Part shown: positions 24,833 through 32,262 of the stretch, one piece after another
How positions within the stretch are numbered: the first letter of the stretch is position 1
How the letters are laid out: each line of letters begins with the position of its first letter
Assembly: GCA_945861635.1 (NCBI GenBank)
Contig: CAMAWH010000036.1
Location: 1-51,529 of the forward strand
Length of the DNA stretch: 51,529 bases
Reading direction: 5' to 3'
From: Klebsiella pneumoniae
GTDB lineage: Bacteria; Myxococcota_A; UBA796; SXON01
The notes under the pieces: model-generated
Told to the model about the DNA's origin: nothing
Database searches by the model: none
The model's input: only the letters and a program-made list of their open reading frames with translations
Translations under genes and position numbers: made by a program

Positions 24833-26065
24833 TCAGGAAGAATAAACGAAAGTAGCCCCCCCCTCCCCTTCGACGGCACGCTCGTAACGGGCCTTGTGAA
24901 AGGCCACGCTCTCCTCACTTCCGGCCAGCACACTCGCCGCGATTTCACGAAGCACGCCGACGATCGGCGCGTACGGCGTGCGCTGAACGGGATTGCAAAC
25001 ACCGGAAACAAGGAGCCCACCCGCTGCGATGCACGGCAACAGCTCCCGTACGAGTGCCGTTTTTCCAATCCCCGCCGGACCCTTGACACCCAGGAACGTG
25101 GTCTGACCCGCACACGCCCGTTGGAACGCACCTTGGAGCGCGGCCACTTCTGCGTCCCGGCCGTACAGACGCTCCGGAATGAAAAATGTCGCGCGCCGGT
25201 CCGTCTCGCCGAGGTCGAAGGGTTCGATATGTCCACGGGTACCAAGCACGCGCTGACATCGGTCGAGGTCGTCCGCGAGCGCGGCCGCATGCTGATAGCG
25301 GCGCTCCGCATCCTTTTCCAGAAGGCGAGCGATGATGTCCGCGATGGGCTCCGGAACGTCGTCACGCACATCGGTGACCTTGGGCGGTACGACGGCAACC
25401 GTGGCGTGGAGCAGCGCAAGCGGATCGGCGGCAGCGAACGGCAAACGCCCTGCGAGCAGCTCATAGAAGGTGACGCCCAGCGAGTAAAGGTCGGTCCGGC
25501 GGTCCACCGAACGATTCATCCGGCCGGTTTGCTCCGGAGAAAGGTAGCCAATCGTGCCTTCCAGCATCCCAAGCGCGCGGACATCCGTCGCCTCGCGTTT
25601 GATGCGACTCGCCAAGCCAAAATCGATGAGCGTGAGTTCGCCGCTGGCGCGATCGAAAATGATATTCGCCGGGTTGATGTCGCGATGGCTGATGCCGCGC
25701 TGATGCACGGATGCGACGATGCGCGACAAGCGAACGGCAATTTCAAGGAAGCGGGCGGGAGTCACGGATTCGCCAGGCAGTCGGCGGAGGTTCGTTGACC
25801 CCGCGTCGTCGGCTTCCAGTGTGAGTCCGAGCGCCGTCGACACGAGTCGGTTGGCCCGAACCACCCCCGGAACCTCCAGTTCGCACGCCAGCGAGTACTC
25901 GTGGGTCAGCCGCCAACGCGCCCGAGGATCCGTGCATCCGGGGGCGAGGCTTTTGAGAATGACGCGCCGGCCTCCGTCGATCCGTACGGCGCGATGCACA
26001 ACCGTTCGGTCGTTCCGCGAGACAAGCTCTACCTGCTGATACCCGAGTACATCGAGCCTAGCCAC
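24833..26065 (-). CDS. Upstream part of the frameshifted gene: Ser/Thr kinase and start of AAA ATPase
   Basis: 410 residues from a GTG at 26065. Residues about 10-265 are a Hanks-type kinase of the kind that heads giant multi-domain signalling proteins in myxobacteria and cyanobacteria: Lys in RVILKSL, HRDINPANIIFD, LIDFGLAS and GTIGYLSPEQ. The glycine loop is poor, as is common in that subfamily. The ATPase then opens with ERLYGRDAEVAAL and the P-loop GPAGIGKTALV. After the 8-base G run the frame runs into TGA within a dozen codons. Skipping one base at the run restores about 1,320 further residues, giving a full-length product of about 1,724. I think this is one gene that is mutated, phase-variable or miscalled. 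Confidence 0.85.
   Translation of the reverse strand: MARLDVLGYQQVELVSRNDRTVVHRAVRIDGGRRVILKSLAPGCTDPRARWRLTHEYSLACELEVPGVVRANRLVSTALGLTLEADDAGSTNLRRLPGESVTPARFLEIAVRLSRIVASVHQRGISHRDINPANIIFDRASGELTLIDFGLASRIKREATDVRALGMLEGTIGYLSPEQTGRMNRSVDRRTDLYSLGVTFYELLAGRLPFAAADPLALLHATVAVVPPKVTDVRDDVPEPIADIIARLLEKDAERRYQHAAALADDLDRCQRVLGTRGHIEPFDLGETDRRATFFIPERLYGRDAEVAALQGAFQRACAGQTTFLGVKGPAGIGKTALVRELLPCIAAGGLLVSGVCNPVQRTPYAPIVGVLREIAASVLAGSEESVAFHKARYERAVEGEGGATFVYSS
24856..24863 (-). other. 8-base G run at the frameshift point
   Basis: Eight C on the plus strand (eight G in the coding sense), preceded by GAAGGGGA. The family-like reading frame changes by one base at or near this run: removing one G joins the kinase/P-loop part to the Walker B/cyclase part. 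Such runs are prone to slippage in cells and to miscalling in assemblies. Confidence 0.8.
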
Positions 26066-26193
26066 GAAGGTGCCACGGGATCAAGGGAGCGGCCACTTCA
26101 GCGGGGCGCCGCGCAAGCCGGTCGGCGCATCAAGCAGTGGGAGCCGATCGAGTGCGAGCACGCGTCCCGATAATCCGAATTACCCTCGCCGAC

Positions 26194-27123
26194 ATGCCGC
26201 TGTTGGAGCTGTTTTCGGGGATCGGGGGGGCGGGGTTGGCGTGGGGTGGGCCTATCGCCGGCGCCATCGATCAGAGCGCGCACGCGAATCGGGCGTGGGC
26301 TGCCCATCACGGGCGAGAGGCGATCGTGCGGAATTTGGCAAGCGTGAAGGCACCGTTTCTCGCAGCGTTCGGGGCGGATCGCTGGTGGATGTCGCCGCCC
26401 TGCCAGCCGTTCACCGCGCGAGGAGCGAGGCGGGATCTCGACGACCCGCGCACCGCCGCCCTTTTGCGCGTCCTGGACATCATTGCGGAGGTACGCCCGC
26501 CCACGGTTGCCATGGAAAATGTCCCCGATTTCGTCGTGTCCGCAACGCGCGGACACCTGCGAAGCGTCCTCATCGCCGCCGGCTACACACTCCACGAGCG
26601 GCTGATGTGTCCAACGGCGCTTGGCATTCCGATGCGCAGGGCGCGTTACTACCTGACGGCAACGCTCCTCGGCAACAGCGCCCACACCACCGCGTTCGGT
26701 CCGTGCACAGCACGCAACGTGCGCCCCATCGCAGACTTCCTGGATGAATCGGCGGATCCTGCGACCTATACCGATGAAGCGACCGTGCGATCGGGCGGCT
26801 ACTCCGCCCACATCCTGGCGGCCGACGACCCCACGGCCATCGCCAACTGTTTTACGTCGGCGTATGGACGCTCCCCGGTGCGGGCCGGCAGCTACCTGCG
26901 CGATGGCGTGGGTGTCCGGTTGTTTTCCCCGGAGGAAATCCTGCGATTGATGGGGTTTCCGGCCACCTGGTCCTTTCCGGGCGACACGCCCCGCCGCACC
27001 CGTTGGGAGTTGGTGGGAAACAGTCTCAGCGTGGACGCCGTTCGGTCCGTGCTGACGGACGCGGGTGTTTCAGCGCCAATCCGGCTGCTTGCACCGGCCG
27101 TCCAGCAGCCCGGGCCAGCCTGA
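26194..27123 (+). CDS. DNMT2-like cytosine-5 methyltransferase (probable tRNA C38 enzyme)
   Basis: 309 residues. All main cytosine-5 methyltransferase motifs are present: LFSGIGGAGLAWGG (I), SPPCQPFT with catalytic Cys70 (IV), MENV with Glu108 (VI), MRRARYYL (VIII), and GNSLSVDAV (X). Features that mark the DNMT2 family rather than restriction-linked DNA enzymes are DDPRTAALLRVLDII after motif IV, the CFTSAYGR block at 219 (eukaryotic DNMT2 has CFTKGYG), GSYL after it, and a short target region. A Geobacter DNMT2 homologue is known to act on tRNA-Glu, so a tRNA target is likely; this is inference. I chose ATG 26194 because motif I starts at once; a GTG at 26137 would add 19 residues. No restriction gene is nearby. 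Confidence 0.85.
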   Translation: MPLLELFSGIGGAGLAWGGPIAGAIDQSAHANRAWAAHHGREAIVRNLASVKAPFLAAFGADRWWMSPPCQPFTARGARRDLDDPRTAALLRVLDIIAEVRPPTVAMENVPDFVVSATRGHLRSVLIAAGYTLHERLMCPTALGIPMRRARYYLTATLLGNSAHTTAFGPCTARNVRPIADFLDESADPATYTDEATVRSGGYSAHILAADDPTAIANCFTSAYGRSPVRAGSYLRDGVGVRLFSPEEILRLMGFPATWSFPGDTPRRTRWELVGNSLSVDAVRSVLTDAGVSAPIRLLAPAVQQPGPA

Positions 27124-28524
27124 CGCGCATTTTTTCCGGGCCGAAAGCCACGGACCCACCTCATACGCATGCGTGCCGATGGAAAGCAAGAGACCGCGGC
27201 CACCCATCTCGCTGCGGATCAACGCCTCTGCAGCGGCGGACTGCTGCGTGCCGGGAATGTCGATGACAGCGAGAAGCGCGGCCGCCTCCACTCCGGCTAT
27301 CCGTGCGTTGTCCGGGGTGTTCAGCACGCGCGTGGGCACGTGGATCCGGTCGTCCTTGCTGGGCTCACCCGTCGCCTTTGCGAGATCGATCTTGGCCCAC
27401 TCGACATCCGCGCGGAGGGTGATGACAGCGGGACGAGGTTCGTGGCCGAGCACACCAGCGAGTGTGTGGCGGGCGTCGTGGGCTGCCCTGGTAAATATGG
27501 CGAGCGCGCCGTTGGGCGGCGTATCCGCCATGCGCACCGTAATCCCGGGCGCCATTTCACAGTGCGGATTGGCAGCCACCTCCGCGCCCCGCGCGGCCAG
27601 CCATGCCCCACCCACCAAGCCATCCCACTTGCGACGCCACGACACCAGTCCCGACGGCTCGATATCGACAACTTCATCTGGCAAAGGCTCGAATCCACCA
27701 AAGCGCAACGTGATGTCCGCGAGCGCACGCTCGTCCGTCGGCAGGACCGTCGGTAAACAGACCGCGTGCCCGTTTCGCGGCAAGGGCACCGCGCCTGCGG
27801 GATACGGCTTGGGTGCGCCATCCCACCATCCATCCGCGTCCGTGTCCCACGCCGCCGGATTGCTGCCGACCATCGTTTCGTAGACGTTGGGCAGACCATC
27901 CCGGTGAAGGTCCTCAAGGGCAGCGCGTTGCGTGCTCGCACCCCCCCAGAGCGCGTCGAGTAACGGCTTTCCTCGCTCCCCCGATTCGCGCAGCGCGTCG
28001 AGCAGGACCGGCCAGTCCCCCGCACCCTCCTTCCAGAGGGTTTCCGCAGGAATGACCAGCGCGATCACGCGGAAAAGCCGAAAAGTTCCGGCGTACGCGG
28101 CACGAAGCGCCTCTTCCGGAAGCGCGTCACCCTGCCATTCGACGAGATCCGGCATACCGTGAAGCGCTGGATCAACGTCGATGACTCCGTCGAATACGCC
28201 TGGTTTTTTGCCCTGAATGCACTGGACGAGCAGCTGCGCGCGCCCCTCGACGAGCGCCTTTGGTCCCAGATGCGCCCATGCATGCGCGACCTCATGCGCA
28301 AGCACGGCGGAACCAGCGTTCGTGCGCAGGTTGATCGCGGACGGAACGCCTGGGCTCCACACGGACGCCCCAGGGAACGATGCCGACATCGGCAACGCCC
28401 GCGAAATCGTCACGCTGCCGGCGATCGCCGGCGATCTCCCCGCGCATTCCGCCGCGGCGATCCAAGCGATTTCGGCGAGGCGCACATCCTCGCTGAGGTC
28501 CGACGTGAATACGGGGATGGGCAT
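27070..28524 (-). CDS. Putative HExxH metallopeptidase with calcium-type motif
   Basis: 484 residues, ATG 28524, only 6 bases after the stop of the ferritin-like/ATP-grasp gene, so it is the third gene of that operon. Near the N-terminus LAHEVAHAWAH gives His77, Glu78 and His81, with Glu93 (LVEGRAQ) as a likely third zinc ligand, the gluzincin arrangement. The following 100 residues are helical as in such peptidases. A DTDADGWWDG motif (about residue 230) resembles thrombospondin type-3/EF-hand calcium sites. The C-terminal half is beta-rich and I do not recognise it. No signal peptide is visible, which argues for a cytosolic role. Its last 54 bases overlap the end of the methyltransferase gene on the other strand. 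Confidence 0.75.
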   Translation of the reverse strand: MPIPVFTSDLSEDVRLAEIAWIAAAECAGRSPAIAGSVTISRALPMSASFPGASVWSPGVPSAINLRTNAGSAVLAHEVAHAWAHLGPKALVEGRAQLLVQCIQGKKPGVFDGVIDVDPALHGMPDLVEWQGDALPEEALRAAYAGTFRLFRVIALVIPAETLWKEGAGDWPVLLDALRESGERGKPLLDALWGGASTQRAALEDLHRDGLPNVYETMVGSNPAAWDTDADGWWDGAPKPYPAGAVPLPRNGHAVCLPTVLPTDERALADITLRFGGFEPLPDEVVDIEPSGLVSWRRKWDGLVGGAWLAARGAEVAANPHCEMAPGITVRMADTPPNGALAIFTRAAHDARHTLAGVLGHEPRPAVITLRADVEWAKIDLAKATGEPSKDDRIHVPTRVLNTPDNARIAGVEAAALLAVIDIPGTQQSAAAEALIRSEMGGRGLLLSIGTHAYEVGPWLSARKKCASGWPGLLDGRCKQPDWR

Positions 28525-28530
28525 TTCGCC

Positions 28531-30624
28531 TCAGCGTAACGTGACCTCCATCACGCTCACCACCGCGGTTGCAACCGCCGGGTCGGTCGTGAAGAAGGTA
28601 CCGTCGAGGATCAAGCCGTCGCGAAGCACAAGGGGGCGCGCCGAGGTGGGGTCGAATTGCGAGCGCGGAAGAAGCTTCCAGACGGCACGAGCACGCGGGT
28701 GGAGACGACGAGCGAGCGCGAGCGAAATGCGCCCCATCGTCCACCGCGGATTCACCTCCACGAGCGGATCGAGGTGCAGCCCAGACGCGTCCCGATACAC
28801 GAACGCATCCACGCCTACAGGGCCGCGAACGCCGGTATTGAGTAGCCTCGGCGCGAGGTGCGCGCCGAGGCGATGGACCAGATGGAGGAGACGGTTGGGC
28901 GACTCCTCCGCCGGGTACTGGCGTGGGCGGGGCGGGCGGAGCGGGGTCTGGCCGGGGCCGGACCGCGGGCTGTGTTCCCCGCGGAGGAAGCGAATCACCT
29001 CCCGGTCCACACCGTCGGACCACGCGCCCGGGAACGTGCCTGCAAACTGCCCGCGCGCGTCCGTGGAGAAGCGACAAATGCCGACGAACCGCATGTCATC
29101 GGTGAGATCGTAGTGAAAGGAGAGGTCGAGCACGCGCTCGCGCCACGGCTCAGCGCGCAGGGTACCGTGTAGTTGCAGGTTACGATGAATCCATGCCTGC
29201 GTCGCCGGGTTGAGGGGTCCGCGGACCCTGCCGCGGCCCGCCGTGGAGAAGGGGGCCTTGAGCAGCCAGCCGCGTCCAAGCGCGCCGCACGCCGCCGCTA
29301 CTGTCGCGACGATTTCCCCGAGGCCGTCCGTCAGAAAGGGGGGGGGGGTGGGCAGCTCTGCGGCGAGGAAACTCGCCCGCCACCCCCACGCCGCAACCTT
29401 GGACGACGCATCCCGCATCGTGGCGTTCCACCGTGGGGATGGCGCGAGCAGCGCCGGGCGCAGCACGTCCAGCCGCGCATCGATCTCCGGACTCCATCCC
29501 CACGGAACCAGCGCGCCGAGCTTGCGATGCGCGAGGGAAGCCGCCTCGGTCACAAATTCGGGGAGGGAAAATCCCGCGCCGACAATCTGGCGGCACCATT
29601 CCGCACCGGCAAGAATCGGTGTGACGACCACGTCTTCCTTTGCGGCGACAAACGTGAGCAGCGGCGCGAGATCGTTGGCCATCGCCCGGACGGTGGCGGA
29701 GGCAGAATACCCGGAGCTGCCACGCGCGATTTCGTCCTCGCAGGCGGGATTGAACACAAACACCCGCGGCGGGCGCCCGCGAGAGCGCGCGTACACCTCC
29801 ATGTGATCGATGAATGCTGAGTCAAAGCCAGCGCGCTGCCTTCCTTCGCGGTCGAAAACCGTGCCCTTCGCGCGGGCGGGCGAGAGCGGCTCCGCCAGCA
29901 AGGAAACGAACGAGGTCCAATCGTCCGCCGAGGGCGCCGTCATCTTTCGGAAGAACGAGAGTCCAACCTTCACATGCCCGATTTCATCCTCGTACACGCG
30001 CTGGAGAAGCTCGGCCGTGGCGGTGTCTCCAACCTTCGCGAAGGTGTTCTGATAGTACCGAGTGAAGTCCAGGTTGGCCTGCTCGAACACGAGCGACATG
30101 CGCACGACGTAGTCGATGGGCTCGCGCACATCCTGCATGCAACGCCAGAAGAAGTCGTTGACGGGGATTTCGCCCAACTCGACGCCGAGCTCCCCCATGC
30201 GCGCAAGGTACAGGCGAAGGTGGACCTGCTCGTCCGCCATCGTCGCGGCCAGGCTGATGCGGAATGCCCGCGGTGCGTCGGGAAAACGCAGCAGCGTTGC
30301 GGCCATGATTTCCAAGGCGAGCAGCTCGTGATTCGCAAAGCGGTGAAGCAGCAGCCCACGCTGCCGCGGGTCCGTGAGCGCCGCCTTGCCAGGCAATGTG
30401 TCCTTGACGCGTCCAGTCGGAAAGGCCAGCGAAGCAGGGCGGCCGGGGCGCCCAACCACGACGCCGGGTCCGCGCGAGGTGTCCGTCCAGCGCGGGGCGC
30501 TGGGCTCGCCGGCGGCGCCGCCCGCGTCCGCGACCAACTTGTCCGCGAGCGTCGTCCCGAACGCGATCTGCTCCGCGAAAGCGCGTAAATTCAAGGGTCC
30601 CCTCGCCGCTGCCTTGACCAACAT
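28531..30624 (-). CDS. Fusion of DUF455 ferritin-like diiron domain and ATP-grasp-like domain
   Basis: 697 residues. The ATG at 30624 overlaps the carboxylase stop (TGATG). Residues about 85-235 match DUF455 ferritin-like proteins, with the full four-helix ligand set: Glu105, Glu132 and His135 (DEQVH), Glu181 (FEQANLDF), Glu214 and His217 (DEIGH). The remaining 400 residues look like an ATP-grasp enzyme: a pre-ATP-grasp segment (VFVFNPACEDEIARGS), a nucleotide Lys and Gly-rich loop (LLKAPFSTAGRGRVRG), and a C-terminal metal site (GVDAFVYRD, then VEVNPRWTMGR). DUF455 proteins are usually stand-alone at under 300 residues. A joint oxidation-plus-ligation step on a peptide or small acid is conceivable; the substrate is unknown. 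Confidence 0.8.
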   Translation of the reverse strand: MLVKAAARGPLNLRAFAEQIAFGTTLADKLVADAGGAAGEPSAPRWTDTSRGPGVVVGRPGRPASLAFPTGRVKDTLPGKAALTDPRQRGLLLHRFANHELLALEIMAATLLRFPDAPRAFRISLAATMADEQVHLRLYLARMGELGVELGEIPVNDFFWRCMQDVREPIDYVVRMSLVFEQANLDFTRYYQNTFAKVGDTATAELLQRVYEDEIGHVKVGLSFFRKMTAPSADDWTSFVSLLAEPLSPARAKGTVFDREGRQRAGFDSAFIDHMEVYARSRGRPPRVFVFNPACEDEIARGSSGYSASATVRAMANDLAPLLTFVAAKEDVVVTPILAGAEWCRQIVGAGFSLPEFVTEAASLAHRKLGALVPWGWSPEIDARLDVLRPALLAPSPRWNATMRDASSKVAAWGWRASFLAAELPTPPPFLTDGLGEIVATVAAACGALGRGWLLKAPFSTAGRGRVRGPLNPATQAWIHRNLQLHGTLRAEPWRERVLDLSFHYDLTDDMRFVGICRFSTDARGQFAGTFPGAWSDGVDREVIRFLRGEHSPRSGPGQTPLRPPRPRQYPAEESPNRLLHLVHRLGAHLAPRLLNTGVRGPVGVDAFVYRDASGLHLDPLVEVNPRWTMGRISLALARRLHPRARAVWKLLPRSQFDPTSARPLVLRDGLILDGTFFTTDPAVATAVVSVMEVTLR
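29338..29348 (-). repeat. 11-base C/G run inside the DUF455/ATP-grasp gene
   Basis: Eleven G on the plus strand (eleven C in the coding sense) encode the PTPPPF stretch between the two halves of the ATP-grasp part. The frame is intact in this window. A single-base slip would remove the C-terminal ATP-binding and metal-binding part. Confidence 0.85.
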
Positions 30625-32180
30625 CAAAGCGGAATGTTGCCATGTTTGCGGGGGGGATTGCTGTCGCGTTTATTTTCGAGGGCGTCGAAGGCCTCGACGA
30701 GCCGCTGTCGGGTGTCGCGCGGCTTGATGATCTCGTCGATGAAACCAAGCTCGGCGGCGCGGTACGGATTCGCGAAGCGCTCCTTGTAGTTGCCTACAAG
30801 CTCGGCCTTTTTAGCCACCGGGTCGGCTGCCTCCGCCAGCTCACGGCGAAAGATGATGTTCACCGCACCGTCGGCGCCCATGACCGCAATTTCGGCGGTC
30901 GGCCACGCGAGGTTGGCGTCCGCGCGCAGGTGTTTGCTGTTCATGACGCAGTACGCGCCTCCGTATGCCTTCCTCGTGATCAGCGTGACCTTCGGGACCG
31001 TTGCCTCGGCAAATGCGTAAAGCAACTTCGCGCCATGTTTGATGATACCGCCAAACTCCTGTGCCGTGCCGGGAAGGAAGCCCGGCACGTCCTCGATGAC
31101 CCAAAGCGGGATGTTGAACGCATCGCAGAAGCGCACGAAGCGGGCGGCCTTCACGCTCGCGTTGACGTCGAGGACGCCTGCGAGCACGGCGGGCTGGTTT
31201 GCCACCACTCCGACGCTCCGGCCTCCCAATCGAATCCACCCGATCACGACGTTTGCGGCATAGTCCGGCTGGACCTCGAGAAATCCGCCGTCATCCGCAA
31301 CGGCGGTGATCAACTCCTTGATATCGTATGGCTTGTTCGGGTTCGTCGGCACTAATTCGTCGAGCGCAGGAATGCGGCGATCGGGCGGATCGTCGGAAGC
31401 GACGTGCGGCGCCTCCTCCATGTTGTTCTGGGGAATGTACGAGAGGATCGCTCGAACGACCGCAAGCGCGGCCTGCTCGTCCATGGCTGCAAAGTGCGCG
31501 ACGCCCGAGATCTGCGTGTGGGTGTCGGCACCGCCGAGGCGCTCCTGCGTCACTTCCTCGTGGGTAACGGCCTTGATGACGTCCGGACCGGTGACAAACA
31601 TGAAGCTGGTACCCTTGGCCATGACCAGAAAATCGGTGATCGCCGGGCTATAAACAGCACCGCCCGCGCAGGGGCCGAGAATCGCGCTCAATTGCGGGAT
31701 CACCCCACTCGCAAGTGTATTACGAAGGAAGATATCTGCGTATCCACCGAGCGACTCGACGCCTTCCTGGATGCGCGCGCCACCGGAGTCGTTCATCCCG
31801 ATGACCGGGGCTCCGTTCTTCATCGCCAGGTCCATGACCTTGCAGATCTTCCTGGCGTACGCGCCCGATAGTGTCCCGCCGAAGACCGTGAAGTCCTGGG
31901 CGTAGACGTAGACGAGGCGCCCGTCGATCCGGCCGTACCCTGTCACGACGCCATCTCCCGGAATCCGTTTCGCGCCCATGCCGAAGTCGTTGCAACGGTG
32001 CGCCACGAAACGGTCCAATTCGCGGAAAGTGCCGGCGTCGAGAAGCGAGTCCACACGCTCGCGAGCGGTCAACTTTCCACGCTCGTGCTGCCGGGCAATC
32101 GCATCGGCGCCACCGCCAGCCAACGCTACAGCATCGAGGCGGTCGAGTTGATCGAGGAGTTCTTTGCGCTCGGGGTCCAT
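30624..32180 (-). CDS. Acyl-CoA carboxylase carboxyltransferase (beta) subunit, PccB-like
   Basis: 518 residues from ATG 32180, the standard length. It transfers carboxyl from biotin to an acyl-CoA such as propionyl-CoA. The N-terminal half has [15 protein letters not shown] and [12 protein letters not shown] (130-140); the C-terminal half has [14 protein letters not shown] (366-379) and [17 protein letters not shown]. At the site where propionyl-CoA enzymes have Asp (422 in Streptomyces coelicolor PccB, in GGAYDVM) this protein has Cys411, so the preferred acyl-CoA is uncertain; methylmalonyl-CoA decarboxylase alpha subunits are close relatives. No biotin carboxylase or carrier gene is in the window. 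It is the first gene of a three-gene operon and diverges from the beta-helix lipoprotein with 82 bases between starts. Confidence 0.93.
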   Translation of the reverse strand: MDPERKELLDQLDRLDAVALAGGGADAIARQHERGKLTARERVDSLLDAGTFRELDRFVAHRCNDFGMGAKRIPGDGVVTGYGRIDGRLVYVYAQDFTVFGGTLSGAYARKICKVMDLAMKNGAPVIGMNDSGGARIQEGVESLGGYADIFLRNTLASGVIPQLSAILGPCAGGAVYSPAITDFLVMAKGTSFMFVTGPDVIKAVTHEEVTQERLGGADTHTQISGVAHFAAMDEQAALAVVRAILSYIPQNNMEEAPHVASDDPPDRRIPALDELVPTNPNKPYDIKELITAVADDGGFLEVQPDYAANVVIGWIRLGGRSVGVVANQPAVLAGVLDVNASVKAARFVRFCDAFNIPLWVIEDVPGFLPGTAQEFGGIIKHGAKLLYAFAEATVPKVTLITRKAYGGAYCVMNSKHLRADANLAWPTAEIAVMGADGAVNIIFRRELAEAADPVAKKAELVGNYKERFANPYRAAELGFIDEIIKPRDTRQRLVEAFDALENKRDSNPPRKHGNIPL

Positions 32181-32262
32181 ACGGCTCCAGGGGTCGGGGC
32201 CGCCCTTTATCGTGTGCATTCCCTCGGCGGCGGGCTACCGTGGGGTGCCAGCGGAGCCTGTG

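Noticed and set aside
24833..26065. Programmed frameshifting as the sole explanation for the broken kinase gene
   Set aside because: No stop-adjacent slippery heptamer or clear downstream structure was recognised; a length change in the G run explains the break more simply, so I did not assert programmed shifting.
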